A stretch of DNA of 64,000 nt from positions 110,114-174,113 of the forward strand of contig JAFISE010000063.1 of the NCBI GenBank assembly GCA_022560025.1. Direction: 5' to 3'. Both the position numbers and the translations under genes were made by a program. Positions 44,548-57,446 of this stretch are shown in pieces. The notes beneath the pieces are model-generated. The model was not told the origin of the DNA and made no database searches. It saw only the letters and a program-made list of their open reading frames with translations. Each line of letters starts with the position of its first letter. Within the stretch, counting starts at the first letter, position 1. The DNA comes from Stagonosporopsis chrysanthemi (Eukaryota; Ascomycota; Dothideomycetes; Pleosporales; Didymellaceae).

Positions 44548-46996
44548 ATGGCGAATTCAAAGTGAGCGCCCATCTTGCCCGTGCTGCTGGGTGGGGTGCC
44601 GAGATGCACCCGCCTGCACGAGCTGAGCACCAAGCGTGGACTTACACATGGCAGATACGAGTATGTACGCGCCTTCGAGCAGCCTGATATTCTGCTGTCG
44701 AACACCTGGATCGTGGTGCGGATCGACGGCCGGGGTTTCTCAAAGTACGTTGTTCTTCTTTTTTGTTTTTGCGTTTGGGATGCAGGTACCCGTGAATTAT
44801 CCGAAAGCTTCACTACCCCTCGTATTCGCCAGAGCGGTGCTGACTCGACGGTAGGCTGACAACAAAATACAAATTTGTCAAGCCCAATGATCGAGATGCC
44901 CTGGACTTGATGAACGAGGCGGCCGAGGCTGTGATGCGCGAGCTGCCCGACCTTGTCTTAGCATATGGCAACAGTGACGAATTCAGGTATGCTCCGACAA
45001 AGAGGATCTTCATCGAGCTTGGGACTGACACGGTCAAGTTTCGTTTTCCACAAAGATTGCATGCTTTTTGAGCGGAGAGCTAGGTATGGTGTCCCGCCCG
45101 GTAAGCATATGACTTACTAATGCGTCGAAAGCAAACTCGTTACCACGATTGTGTCTACCTTCACATCGTACTACGTGTTCCTCTGGTCGAAGTACTTCCC
45201 ACAGAAGCCATTGACGCCGCCCTTGCCATCGTTCGATGGTCGAGCGGTCTGCTACCCAAGCGACGCAAACCTCAGGGATTACATGAGTTGGCGGCAGGTC
45301 GACTGTAAGAAATGATGCTGTAGTCCTATATGAATTCACTGACACATTATAGGCCACATCAATAATCTCTACAACACTACCTTCTGGACACTTGTCCAGA
45401 AAGGCGGCATGGGGCCTCAAGAGGCTGAGCAAAGGCTATCAGGCACAGTCTCGGCAGATAAGAATGAAATTCTCTTCAAGGAGTTCGGTATTAATTACAA
45501 CAACGAGCCGGAGTGCTTCAAGAAAGGCACGATCCTTTATCGAGACGTAAGCTCTGGATGACACCGCTCGGATCCGAGTCCCAGCGCTGACAGCACAGTT
45601 TTACTCGGCAGATGCTCCGCAGCTGAATCAAGCAGTCGCAAATGGCGATGAGAAGCCCGTCATCGCCCAGCCTCAGCCGTCACGACCACACTCTCGACAT
45701 TTGTCCCAGGAGCCGGACTTGACAGTCCCCAGGCTGGGCAGATCACCTGTGTTGCCAATATTCTCCGCACCAACAGGACCAACCTTTCTCTCAACAACTT
45801 CTACACCATCGCCTCCTCTGTCACCGCCCAAATTGCCAGAAGCCGGATATCCCAACCCACTCAAATCGAACCCGGTCAGCCCCCGCGACACCCTCTCCTA
45901 CTACAATTCTATGCCAATTTCACCGCCTTCTACGGTCACATCTCCAATGGGCAAGCAACACTGTTCAACATTAACACCATTACCCTTGTCGCCGCCAATT
46001 CTAAAACCCAGTACAAGACCACCTCAATCTCTCGATGCGCCGAACCCAACAACACGTGCGAACTTCTCGCCTACTGCTTCAGGATTTGGTTTTTTCAGTG
46101 AGCGCAGTAGATTACAGTTGACGGAGAAACCCATCTCGCATTCGGCATCGGCGTCGATGTCCACCTCGGGGCCATCGCAGCCACAGCTGAAGCACCGCTC
46201 ACCAAGCCTTTCGCAAATCCACACATACCTAGCATCCGGCGGCAGTCAAGCCGCCGGGCCACCTACAATACCGTTGCGGATATCCAGTATTCCAGCCAAC
46301 TCGAAGCCACGCAAACTATCTTTGCAGCACCTACGCTCCAACTCGAATCTCAAGGAAGACAACGACGTAGAGAAAGAGAACTTCGCAACCTCTACGCAAA
46401 GTTTGACAACACCTTCCCGGTCAAGCCCGCCCCTCAACACCAACAAGGAGCTGCCAAGTCCCCCAGGTGGCGAGCGAAGAGCAGTCAGCGACCCAAACAG
46501 ACGGAAAGGAAGCGCCGGGTCGCGAGTGGATGACCATCCCGGTATTGCTGAATTGCCAGCCACTTCCGTCCGTCACTCTCGCCAGCAATCGCAACCGGCG
46601 CAGTCAACAAGCGACTGGGGCTCATACGCGCACTTCTTTGATAAACTGCAGAGCTCTGTGCCTGGCGCTCGATCAGCGGTCGAGCCAGACAGCCAGCCTC
46701 GCCCACCGCCCAAGAGTGCATCGCGCTCCACTCGACAAGCGCATGTAAAGTCTGAAACCAGCCCTGAAGCGCGCAGATCGAAGGAGCTGTCGAAGTCTGA
46801 GTCGAAAAAGAAAAACCCTCCTCCCACTGCTGACAAAGAAACTGCTGCTGGGAGACCCGCTCATATGAGCCGGACGCAAAAGGACAAGGATCGGAAGAAG
46901 CGGAGCAAAGCGCAGATCATAACAGAACACGTGGACCTCATCAAGGACGAATTTTGGGAGAAGAGACCGTGGATATTGAGTGGGAAGACCGGCTGA
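44548..46996 (+). CDS. THG1: tRNA(His) guanylyltransferase Thg1 with long insertion
   Basis: Seven exons give 681 residues: 44548-44561, 44655-44744, 44855-44986, 45040-45084, 45132-45304, 45353-45546 and 45599-46996. The opening MANSKYEYVRAFE, the motif RIDGRGFSK (D29, G30) and AYGNSDEF (D76) match the metal-binding residues of the Thg1 palm domain. Later conserved blocks STFTSYYVFLW and HINNLYNTTFWTLV are intact. Thg1 adds G-1 to tRNAHis, needed for histidylation; it is normally about 240-300 residues long. Here exon 7 inserts roughly 410 Ser/Pro-rich, disordered residues (about 225-638). The usual C-terminal tail, with VDLIKDEFWEKRPWIL, then follows (639-681). The open frame over 1.4 kb argues that the insertion is coding. 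Confidence 0.93.
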
Positions 46997-47519
46997 GCTC
47001 AACGCTATAAAGTGACACTGTAGAGAATGTTGAACATGCATGCGCGGCCATGCAATCGGATAAACAGACTAAATGCAACAAAAAATACTGTCACGAACTA
47101 TTGACGCAGTCACATATGAACAGCAGTGCTCAGTCCGGCTTTCTGAATCGCGGGCCTTTTGCGCACCGAACGTTTCAACGTTTCATTTACGGCAAATCAA
47201 GCGCGAACGGCAACACACCACCCGTTTCTGGCTGATTAGGCAAAAGTTCGGCTTAAATACAGAGCACATCCTATTCAATCCAGCCTTCAATTTGCCAACT
47301 CGAGACGAGCTTGCTTGGAGTTAGAGCATCCAATTACAAAACTTGCGGGGATCGCTCTGTCTGTGGGGGAAGATGCAATCTAACACAAGGCTGAAGTCGA
47401 GCCTCCGCTCGAGCATGGATGCAAGGGCGAATATATAATAAAGCCTGTCCGTCTGGCTCTGCAGCACAGCGCGTCTGGACCAGGAGTCGACTTGCGGGAC
47501 TACTGAAAAACCCACCACC
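46997..47519. promoter_or_regulatory. Promoter region of CE1 esterase, TATA-like element
   Basis: Intergenic region with no gene. A TATA-like ATATATAATA lies at 47431-47440, about 80 bp before the esterase start. Other short AT-rich words upstream are not distinctive. Confidence 0.5.
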
Positions 47520-48528
47520 ATGCGCCTCCTCACGCTCCTCACAACGTGCCTCTCGGCCGCCGCAGCAGCTACACTAGGAAAACGTGCGCCCACACCCGGC
47601 ACCCTCTCCCAAGTGACCTCCTTTGGCAGCGCGCCCACAAACGCCGGTTTCTTCATCTACGTGCCCAAGAAGCTCGCCGCGTCGCCGGGCATCGTGGTCG
47701 CGGTGCACTACTGTAGCGGTACCGCGCAGGCGTACTACTCCGGTAGCCCGTATGCATCGCTCGCAGAGCAGTACGGTTTCATTGTCATCTACCCGAGCTC
47801 GCCGCACTCGGGGACCTGCTGGGACGTGAGCAGCAAGGCGACGCTGAGTCACGAGGGGGGAGGCGATAGTAACACCATTGCGAACATGGTGAAGTGGACG
47901 GTGGCGCAGTACAAAGCCGATGCCGCGAAGGTGTTTGTGACGGGGACGAGCAGCGGCGCGATGATGACGGTAAGTCGTGCAGTCCATTCGTCTCCCTCCA
48001 TCGGAGGCCCAGCTAGCAGATACCCACCCGCTGCACTGCACTGCGCTACAGCGCACTGACAACCCGCCCCAGAACGTCCTCGCAGCCACCTACCCCGACC
48101 TCTTCAAAGCCGCCATCGCCTACTCGGGCGTGCCCGCGGGCTGCTTCGTCTCAGCCTCGGGCGGCATCGCAGCCTGGAACAGCACATGCGCGCAGGGTAC
48201 CTCGATCAGCACACCCGCGCACTGGGCCAGCGTGGCAAAAGCAATGTACCCGGACTACAGCGGCGCCCGCCCGCGCATGCAGATTTACCACGGCAGCGCC
48301 GACACGACGCTGCGTCCGCAGAACTACCAGGAGACGATGAAGGAGTGGGCGGGCGTGTTTGGGTATGACTACGACGCGCCGCAGAGCACGACGCCGAATA
48401 GTCCGCAGGCTGGATATACGAAGACGGTGTATGGGCCGTCTGTGCAAGGGATTTATGCGGCGAATGTGGGACATAGTGTACCAATTAGGGGCGCGGATGA
48501 TATGAAGTTTTTTGGGTTTGCGGTTTGA
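47520..48528 (+). CDS. Secreted CE1 esterase (acetyl xylan/feruloyl esterase type)
   Basis: Exons 47520-47969 and 48073-48528 encode 301 residues. A signal peptide (about 1-18) and a Lys-Arg site (21-22) precede the mature enzyme. The fold is alpha/beta hydrolase of carbohydrate esterase family 1/PHB-depolymerase type: GTSSG holds the nucleophile Ser144 at the exon junction, Asp follows in HGSADTTLRPQNY, and His is in VGHSVP. These enzymes remove acetyl or feruloyl groups from plant xylan outside the cell. No carbohydrate-binding module is attached. The 103-nt intron is longer than most here. The exact ester substrate cannot be told. Confidence 0.92.
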
Positions 48529-49164
48529 TTGATGGGAGTGTCGTGGTGGATGGAGATGAGTGCTGTAGACAGTAGTTATGAGTTCGGTTTGGAATGATAG
48601 GTAGAGTGGTTGATATTCTCGAGACGGCCTCGCAGTACGTGCTTCTCGTCCGCAGCGCTGCGTTGCGAGATTCCGTAGAGATCCAACGTCAGTGACAGGC
48701 TTCTTGCAGGTGAGAGGCTTGTCCGCTACCAAATGTATTGCGCCCTACACATTTCGGCATGCTTCATCTAGTGCTGACGGCTGGATATTACCTTGACCAT
48801 GAATTGGAGATCAAGCCGCCGTTGCGTGATGAATGTCGACTTGCTGTTTGCCCTGCTCATACACGGTCAGTCCGACTCACCCTTGTGTCCCATAAACCTC
48901 ATTTAAGGTACCAAGTGCTTGGAAACTTGACACAGCTGTATATTCATCCTATATATGTATCGTTTATATATATGCAACAGTGATCTAGTGTTAAGAGTCG
49001 AAGTATTCGTTCCGGGGGTAACCATGATACTCAGAGAGCCCACGTCACTCGAACGTGAAAGCCTCATTTCTTGTAGGCTTGAGCATCGTCGCGGCGAGCT
49101 TCGCAATCTTCGCACGCCCAGTCTCGATCATCTGTACCAGCGTGGAGGCCTTTACAGACTTATC
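48529..49164. other. Convergent intergenic region, no gene seen
   Basis: Lies between the ends of the esterase and phosphatase genes. Short frames only; AT-rich TATATATA words near 48950-48970. Confidence 0.5.
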
Positions 49165-50596
49165 CTACAGGCCGGTACTCTTCCGCGCCTCAACGGCTGG
49201 ATACTTATCGGTACCATAAGTGGAGTTCAGAGTGACCCGACCGGACATGCTGCCGTCCTCCAGCCGAATCCACGTCTCGAGGGTGTTTTGACCGAGCTTG
49301 GCTTCTTCGATGACGATCTGACGACCTCCACGAGTCCAGTCGGAATATCCTCCGTATCCAGTATGACGATTGAAGCACAGGTTGAGACCTTTGCCGTTCG
49401 CAGGCGAGGTTCTTGGGAGATCTTTCGACCACTTCATGCACCAGCTGAAAGGTAGTCAGTAATTAGATCTGGAGATGAAAGCACACACTCACTCGATACC
49501 ATGGTCGTGACCAGAGAAAACACCCATGAGGCCCTCAGTGTCGACGAGAGCTTGCATGAAGGGTGTGTCAGCTCCTGAGTACTTGCAATTGTTGTTGTTG
49601 TCGCAAACTATGCCCTGAGATCCAACTAACTCCTCGTTGATGCCCGGAGCTAGGTTGGGATCGCGACCGGTGTCTTGGTAGGCTTGTGTAGCGTGAGGTG
49701 GGATGTGAACGAACGCAAGGCTGGGAATGACGCGACCCTCCTGTTGGCGGATTGCGTCACGGGTGAGGCGGAACCAGGAGGTGACCTACAGACTTGGTCA
49801 GTCAAAAGTCGAGCCGAGACATCGAACGGTCGGTGTGGTGAGGAGGCTGAGCACGAACGGCTTCAAGTCTGTAGGCTCACCTTGTCGTCCACCCATCCTG
49901 GTAAGGAGACATCATTGCCGTTGGGATCGGTCTTCTGATAATCTCGTCCACCCCTGCTGTCGAAGAAGTACAGCACGAGAGATAGCTCCGGGTTACCCCC
50001 ACCAGTGGAAGCGTAGACGGGGAGGTAATAGTTGCTCGTTCCAATCTGCTCGTAGGGTCCGGCCACGGATGATGTGGTGAATGACAACTTGTTCCCGTTC
50101 TTGCCCTTAACGTTGTCCCACATGTGCTCGGACATGATGCGCGTGCTGCAGGTCTTGGACATGTCGTGGTTACCGAAGGTGGCAGCGTACGGCATATTAC
50201 GGTTGGTAAGAGGGGTAGTGATCTGGTCAATGAGAGAGGTCACGTTCTCTGGTGCGACGAATTCGCAGGAGGTTAGGTCACCGTTGAGGACCACAAGATT
50301 AGGCTGTTCGTTGTCCAGGACCGAGTTCATTACTCCAATCGTCTTCAAGTCAGCATCGGGGCCCTTGTTGAGGCCAGACCATGCAGCTGTTTGAGTTCAG
50401 TAAATGGCAGGACTTGCATAGTCAACAGCAACTCACGTTCTCCCAAGTGCATGTCGCTAAACACAGTGATTGAGAGCTTCTTGTCCGGCCCAAAACGGAG
50501 GCCAGGGTAGTCGAATATCGAGCCTTGGCCAAATTGCAGCAGCGGAGAAGCGCCAGCAGTCGAAGCTGCAAGCCAGAGAAGGTGTTCACGTTTCAT
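49165..50596 (-). CDS. Secreted/vacuolar Dcr2-like metallophosphatase
   Basis: Exons 50596-50437, 50386-49881, 49785-49493 and 49444-49165 encode 412 residues. All motifs of the calcineurin-like fold are present: FSDMHLGE (first metal ligands), LNGDLTS, FGNHDMS, HIPPH and SGHDHGIDW. A hydrophobic N-terminus, MKREHLLWLAASTAGASP, is a likely signal peptide. An in-frame ATG at 50608 would add four residues, and one at 50782 many more, with a possible signal anchor. Related fungal enzymes include Dcr2 and Sia1. Cell-wall, vacuolar or cell-cycle roles are known only for the yeast proteins, and the substrate here is unknown. Confidence 0.92.
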
Positions 50597-51236
50597 GATG
50601 ACAGTCATGGTAAAGCCAACGATGAAGGTTGAGATGATAGCCAGGCAGCGGCCGATCGAGTGTGAGCGAAAAGCGGCGAGGCGAGATTGAAGGGAGAATC
50701 CTGCATTGGATTCATGGTTACGCACGCGAGAAGTGGAGTGGAGGGAAGAGCGAAGCGCTCCTTCAGGGGAGCACGCCTCCATAGTGAAGGAGCCACCTAA
50801 CAGCCAGTATGTGCGGTAGAATGTGACAAGAAACGACCTTCCATTACAGACAGCCGTGCGACAGATAGTACTGTGCCCCTCTAGGACTACCCATACTGGT
50901 CAGAGATGATTTAAGCTTGCGGGTTGAGGTACATCGAAGACAAGTTCGTGATTCTAAAGGCGTTAGTGCGAGCACGTGCCTGTGTCCGCTCCAAGACTTC
51001 CATACACACAACCATGATCAACGATACCGGAGCACGGGCTTGTAATAGTCGTCTACAATGTTGTTGTAGTCATTGAAGACAGTGCATCTGCCCTCAAGGC
51101 ATAGTGAAGGGGTTGAAGATTGTGACCGTTCAGGGTCTCGCCCCACTTCGAATTTTGGAACGCCAAGCTCACCCCACAAAAAAGTCAGGAAAGAACGATC
51201 GCTCACACGTCAACACATCCAGACAACTTCGCAACG
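50597..51236. other. Divergent intergenic region
   Basis: Promoters of the phosphatase (minus) and TMA23-like gene (plus). No clear motif or repeat. Confidence 0.5.
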
Positions 51237-51940
51237 ATGAACGCAGAAGCATATCTGCGCAAGCAGGGATGGCAAGGCTCCGGCCACTCTCTAGACGGCG
51301 AGGGACGGGGTATCAAGAAGCCGCTCCTCATCGCCCACAAGCAGGATCAGCTTGGTCTGGGGAAGAAAAAGGCGGCCTACACAACAGACGACCAGTGGTG
51401 GATGCGCGCTTTTGATGACAGCCTAAAAAATATTGGAAGTGGTCAGGAGGTACGTCAAGTCAATAGTATCCCTGTTAGCACTACCTAACTTTGGATCAGA
51501 GCACTCTTAGTCAGATTCAGAAGAAGGGCATCAATCGTGGTGGCCTCTACGGTTTCTTTGTGAAGGGCGAGTCCATTGCCGGAACTCTCGGAGACTCAGA
51601 CAGCTCGACAGTACCTACCGACGCTTCAGGTGCACCATCCGGCACCAGCACGCCCGCCACGTCAGCCTCTGACTGCGAGCCAGCAAAGACGTCTGCGGAC
51701 AAGAAGAACAAGCGCAAGCGGGAGGCGGACAAGGACTCTAGCAGGAACAAGAAGTCGAAGAGCAAGGCGGACGATGCACGAGGTGACAAGGATGCCAAGA
51801 AGCTGGCAAAGAAGATTGCTAAGCTCAGTGTTGATGAGAAGGCTGAGCATAAGAAGCGTGCTGCAGCCAAGGGCCAAACACTCGAAGAGTACATCGCGCG
51901 GCGTATTCAGAAAAAGAACGAGCAGCGCAACGCCAGGTGA
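51237..51940 (+). CDS. Tma23-like nucleolar/ribosome-biogenesis protein
   Basis: Exons 51237-51449 and 51500-51940 encode 217 residues. The opening MNAEAYLRKQGWQGSGHSLD and IKKPLLIAHKQDQLGLGKKK matches the Tma23 family, with a G-patch-like Gly pattern (GWQGSGHSL ... LGLGKKK). A WW-containing helix and GLYGFFVKG follow, and the C-terminal half is Lys/Arg/Ala/Asp-rich. Yeast Tma23 is nucleolar and associates with ribosome assembly. The 50-nt intron lies after codon 71. The acidic Ser/Thr-rich segment (about 100-125) and basic tail look disordered. Family assignment is good; mechanistic role is not known. Confidence 0.85.
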
Positions 51941-53499
51941 TGAGATCTTTTTCAGCCATAGGGAGTCGCACTCGCAGGTGATCCTGTCACGCCTCCTCTG
52001 TCCCCATACGACCGATGAACGCCTTCGCTTCGGACGGGGCTTGTGGTGCGGCTTTGACACGAGTCCAGCACGCAGCGCAAAGGGAATTGAAAAGAGATAT
52101 GGAAGGACACCAAGGCGTGAGCAGATACGCACACCTACCGACCGCCAAATCTCAGTCATCGCTGCGCTGATGCACAATGCTGAAGCGGAGGATGTTTGCC
52201 TTTGACATATTGTGACACGAGCACACAATCCCGTACATTCCTGCGGAGGCCTTTACAGCGCGGCGACCCTTCCCAAGCAACTCGCGTCTGCCTGTTTCAA
52301 ACGCCGTGTGTCGCACTCGTGTTCATGATTCACATGGCATAGGCAACGACTTGAAATCCGTCACGATCGGACTGGTCAGCAGAGCGCGGCAACCACGCCG
52401 ACCGCCAATGTCGATGCTGCGCCAATGAATCATCTCAGCTGGATCACCAACGTGTCGGAGATGTATTCTTGGCGACGTTGGCTTCAACATCAACTTCTCA
52501 TAGACGTTTAGTGGGACTCATGCTATGCCAATGAGTACCCTGTTCAGTGTTCGATGGCAAATACAATATTAGAGGGACTGTAGTACCTCTGCCAAGCAAT
52601 GCACACTGGCTGCACCGCAATCACCAATCGGAATGGGAGTCTTCAGAGACATGCGCGAAGCACCCAACCCTCGAATTACCGTGAAGTACTGGAGCAAAAC
52701 CGTTCTCCACGGAGCAATTTACTTACATCGTTGTGAAGCTCCTTCCCATGCGGACGGAATAACGTACCTGAAGGTAACCATGTCACTTGCACCGCTCGCT
52801 GATCGCCAGCAAAGCACAGTACTACATTAGTCAAAGTTTGCGCGTTGTCTTGACTTATATAAGTGCACTCTCGTGATCGCAGTGCCCCTCGTGTTCGCGA
52901 TCCATTCTCGCTTCTCCTGTCGATCAGGAACGCCGGCCACTTGGACAAGGCTCGGTCTTGCTCCAAAACCACTGCTGCACTTTGCAGCATGTGAACATCA
53001 AGCCAAGAGCACTACGAACATCAGCCAACACAGTCAAACATGGTTTAACGTTCCATCATGAGGGTTGTACATCCTTCACGGAAATGGCAAGACCAGCATA
53101 AGTCCCACCATAAAGAGAGCTTTCACCTTTACGTGGTTCTAGGGATAAGTACGCTTCGTGCATAAACCAAGAAAGGCCCAATGTAAAACATTTCACACCG
53201 AATGAAAATATCCTGGAGTCATTAGATATATCTGTTTGTCGTAAAGAGTTTGGAGCAGCTTCTTTGCAGACATGTCCTCACCACCATTTCAGAATGGCAG
53301 TGCAGACTCACCGGAATAGTTCCAAAAAATGATGTCCCTACAAGAACCTTCCATCGTCGTGAGTGGTTATTGGTCCAGGATGTCACGTACCACGGTTCGC
53401 CATCACCCTTAATGCCAACGGCACAGAAACTAGACATCCCCACAATGGCGCCAGATGTTATATTAACCACTCTATTATGCTGGCCTGTCCATCAGGCAT
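51941..53499. other. 1.6 kb without a supportable gene
   Basis: Only short frames, including poorly conserved ones at 52633-52830 and 53250-53499. No repeats. The right end may hold an upstream exon of the next gene. Confidence 0.5.
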
Positions 53500-54464
53500 A
53501 TGCTTCTCACAATAACAGACAGGAGTGCCGTTCTCCAATATACGCTCTTGCAGCCTGCGAATTACGGTCTAGACGCGACAGGCCCCAAAAGCTCTTTCGC
53601 CGCCTCCTTTGCAAGGAACTTGGCTTCGCTCCGCAAAGACATAACATGCAAAGACTCCGACTGTTGCCCACAACGGATCATCAGCAACCAAGAGAGAACG
53701 CAATACCTTTACGAGCATCACAATCAGAATCTACCAAGCGAGCTCATATGTTACGACTGCCAAGCCTTCCATCTCCGCAAAAAGCGTAGGGGAAACAAGT
53801 TGTCAGCATACCCAGTCCGTTGCCCTCTTGTAGTGTACTTCTCATCGAGGGTATACTTTGTTTTACAGCACACACGACTCCCAAGGATCTGATATGTGAT
53901 ATTTCGGTTCCTTGGATTCAGATACACCAGACGGCGCGGGCTCTGCGTCATGGCCCGCAGTACGGTTCTGTTGTGCTGGACAACTCCAGGAAGGCGTACA
54001 GATTGTTCATGACGCGCCGCTGGCAAACCGACTCGAAGGCCCTCCTTGTAGATGATAGGCTACTCGTCCGCACTCGATCGTTCGGCCCAATCCATCATTG
54101 GATTCACCACAACCCGACGTACCTTGTGTACCAAAATGCCGAATTCGTCTGCCCGCATGCAAGAGAGACGTTCCGTCACTCACAGCATCTCGCCAACGAT
54201 ATGGTAGAATCATACAGACTCCTTAGCAACGACTACGATAATAGACATATGGGCTTCGTGCACAAGAGGTACCGGTGCAGTAGGTGTCCGACCGAATACA
54301 TGATTGAGATTATTCCCACCGACCGCTTCGATGCCACACAAGTCTTTGCGAAATCTTGGCTGAAGGACCTCAAATATATGCTGTGCGCATCGCGGTACAT
54401 CGACTTTGGTCATTGCCATTCGCCTGAAGAGATGGAATGGAAGTCGCTTTCAACGTGGCCTTAA
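53500..54464 (+). CDS. Uncharacterised fungal F-box-family-like protein
   Basis: The best model joins 53500-53785 with 53869-54464 across an 83-nt GTAGGG...TTACAG intron, giving 293 residues. The start is uncertain because no F-box helix precedes it, so an upstream exon may exist. Features common in a group of fungal F-box proteins are present: a Cys pair block (ELICYDCQAFH, about 80-90) in the first half, and the WIQIHQTARALRHGPQYG and CPHARETF blocks in the second. The C-terminal 200 residues form one long, uninterrupted frame. Such proteins have no known function. Splice site and start need cDNA support; the reading frame itself is well supported. Confidence 0.55.
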
Positions 54465-55235
54465 GGAGCGACCTAAGGGGGACTGGGGTCCAACAGGGCA
54501 GCAGTTTGTTGACAAGACTCGTCCTGCACTGGACTTAACAGGTATGGAAAACATTTCTGCTCGTTTCGAAAGGAAGCTGAGAGAATCGGATCAAATCAAG
54601 TCAAAGAGATGAGGTGGTCTCGATGCATCAGTCTCGATATTTGCTGTTTAATCCTACTGGATTGCAAGGCTTCGTAAAATGTCCGAGGTACTGCTCTAGA
54701 CGGTCCGTAGATTGTACCCGAAAAGAATATCCGAATAGTTTCTTTTCCCGTCATTGATTTTCAAATTATTCCATTGTGGCAGTGCTGAAGCTCGTGCTGG
54801 GACTCGGGGTCGGATCGGAGACCTCGTACTGTTTGGACTTTCAGGGAACAGCGCTCCAGAGATAAATTGACAACCTGGAGTGACCGATCACAGCCGAAGC
54901 CCGACGTAGTCATGCCGAACAACCGGTTTCTGGTGTAAGGCATCCCACCTGTTTACTGTTAGACTGTGCAGCAGCATTTGGTGTTCTTCAGGCATCCGCG
55001 ATCCTCGCCGCTTTTGATGACGTAAAGCACCATGATTGGTTAGATTGTACCATGAATCATCGCAGACAATAGTTACCACAATCTCGGACTTTCGGAGCTT
55101 GTGGTGTTGGGCACGGGATCTCGGAGGTTGTCAACCCTCTGCACTGGCAGACCTTTCAATGGGATAAGTATGCAGCCATAGTCAAGGGCAGATAGAACAC
55201 CAAACCTACAACAACTTCTACAGCACTTCATCGAC
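54465..55235. other. Intergenic, no gene seen
   Basis: 3' flank of the F-box-like gene and promoter of the monooxygenase. Short frames only. Confidence 0.5.
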
Positions 55236-56608
55236 ATGTCGCAACAGCCATTGAACATTCTGATCTTGGGCGGAGGCGTGGCTGGCATGTCTTTAGCACT
55301 GACGCTTGCGCGTCAACCAGGATTCAAACTTCAGCGAAAAGTCACCTTGATCGAGAGATCACCTGCACCGCGCACAACAGGCCAAGCAGTCGATATACGA
55401 GGACCAGGGGTGGATGTGATCTGCAAACTCGGCCTGGAGCCAGAGATCAAAGCGAGACATACCACAGAGACCGGCATTGCCTTCTTGAACTCGAAGGGCG
55501 CTACAGCAGCCGTGTTTCCAGCGACTGGTGACGCTAAGAATCAAAGCGCAAGCAGCGAATACGAAATTTTGAGAGGAGACCTGGCCAGCCTTTTGCTTGC
55601 TGGAACGAACGAAGCAAAAGAGAAGGGCGCACAGGTTGACATCGTGTATGGTGAATGTGTTGAATCAATGGAGGAGCGGGAAGACGGGTCGGGAGTAGAC
55701 GTCTACTTTGCAAACGGGAAAGTCAACGACCAAAAGTTCGACGTTGTAGTTGGTGCAGACGGGATTGCATCGAAGACTCGCAGTCTGATGTTCGGGAAAC
55801 AAGATCTCCGTGAGCATGTCAAGCCGTCTGGCTTGTACATCGGATTCTTCTCGATTCCACGTGTTTCCGAAGACGACACACTCTGGAATTGGTGCCAGGT
55901 AGCACCGGTGAGTTAACAGTCGAACGTATACCGGATTCCCCTAACACGATGTAGGGGTTAGGGATGCATCTAAGGCCACATTGCAACAAAAAGACGATGG
56001 GCGTCTATCTCACGATATGCAATTCGACGCAGTCTAATATTCCAGAGCTTGAAGATGTTCTGCATGCTGATGTTGTTACGCAAAAGGCATACCTTCGACA
56101 ACGCTTCCAGAATGCCGGCTGGCAGAGCCAACGACTTCTCGACGGCCTTGACGCGACTAATGACTTCTACATGTCTCAGTGAGTATCCATGTTCGTCGTT
56201 GTTTTCAGCTTGCTAACTCTGTTGAGATGGTGCCGTGTTGTTGCACCGCAGTGGACTAGAGGCCACTCTGTCATCTTGGGTGACGCTGCCTTTGCTACCA
56301 TGGGTATCGGCACAAGCCTTGCGATGACTGGTGCGTATTGTATTGCCGGTGAGCTCTCAAAGATCGAGTCAGCTGATCAAGTCCCCGATGCGTTACGGAA
56401 GTACGAAGATCTGTTTAAGCCTTATGTGGCAAAGCACCAAGGTCCAGGCCCAGGTATGCAAATAGCGAACCCGCAGACTGAGTGGGGTATCTGGCTATTT
56501 CAAACTGTCCTCAAAGTAGTGTCATTTCTGCGACTGCCCCAATTCCTAACACGCTTTTTCGGTGCCGATAGTAAAGAGGCTTGGAAGTTACCAGAGTACG
56601 GCTGGTAA
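55236..56608 (+). CDS. FAD-dependent aromatic hydroxylase-type monooxygenase
   Basis: Exons 55236-55907, 55955-56178 and 56227-56608 encode 425 residues. The FAD-binding GGGVAG (12-17), the GADG motif (173-176) and the ILGDAA motif (315-320) define a class A flavoprotein monooxygenase of the PHBH/salicylate-hydroxylase fold. No signal peptide is seen; a hydrophobic Leu/Phe-rich stretch near residue 400 could bind a membrane. These enzymes hydroxylate aromatics or modify polyketides with NAD(P)H and O2. The substrate is unknown. The convergent methyltransferase ends 106 bp downstream, so the two genes may share a pathway; this is inference. Confidence 0.9.
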
Positions 56609-56714
56609 AACGCACATTGCCAAGCTCCATATATATGCTACTAGCAAAGTCTAGGTTCTCTCAACTCTTAATACGATATAGATAATGTATATAATTTTCC
56701 ATGCGTTCTTCTAT

Positions 56715-57446
56715 TCAAGACACGATCTTCTGAGCCAGTAGCCAGACAAAGTTGGCATCTCCATCAACGTGTTTTGTTTCTCTAAACAGGATCTCGTACC
56801 CTGCGTTCTGCAACATCTTGACGCTACCTTCCTCCCCCCAAGAGCTCCAATGCATCCAGCCCTTGTCCTCATCCAACCAATTCTCGGCGACGATGACTTC
56901 TGATTCGTCTACAGCAAAATCGGCCAGCAGCAAGCCGCTGGGCTTCAGCCATGCCGCAACCTTCTGTACGAGCTGAGTCTGTTCTTGGCGAGGCAGATGG
57001 ATGATGCTGTAGAAGCCCGTCACAGCATCGAAGGTTTGATCGGGAAACGTCAACCCCATCATATCACCCTCTACAAGCGTCAGATGGTCGCCATAGCTAG
57101 TTAGGCTCTTACGAGCTAAATCGAGCTGGGATTCTGATAGATCATTTCCTGTGACATGTATCACGGGTTTCTCTACGTCGAGGAGGTGTTTCGTTGCCGG
57201 AACGCCGCTGCCGCAGCCGAGCTCGAGAACCGTGGCCTGCTCAAGACTGGTGTTATGGAGTCGCGAAAGTAGGAGGTTGAGATAACTGAGCCTAACTGGA
57301 TCGTCGGGCGTCGTGAGTTTGGCGTTATATGTGTCCGCGATGGCATCATAGGAGCTCCTGAGGCGAGCCTTTATATCTTGGGTTGCTTTGGCGCCGTTAG
57401 TGAAAACATCAATTCGATTTATGCGCTAGGTACCATTGTTTGCCAT
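56715..57446 (-). CDS. Class I SAM-dependent methyltransferase
   Basis: Exon 1 is 57446-57434 (13 nt), then a 48-nt intron with CACTAAC branch sequence, then exon 2, 57385-56715, giving 227 residues. The SAM-binding motif VLELGCGSGVPA lies at 57-68. The acidic post-I residue is in GNDLSESQ, and a DAVTGFYSIIHLPR block matches the motif IV region. This is a small class I methyltransferase of the UbiE/Methyltransf_11/25 type. No substrate-binding domain is recognised. It is convergent with the FAD monooxygenase, 106 bp apart, which suggests tailoring of the same metabolite. Confidence 0.88.
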
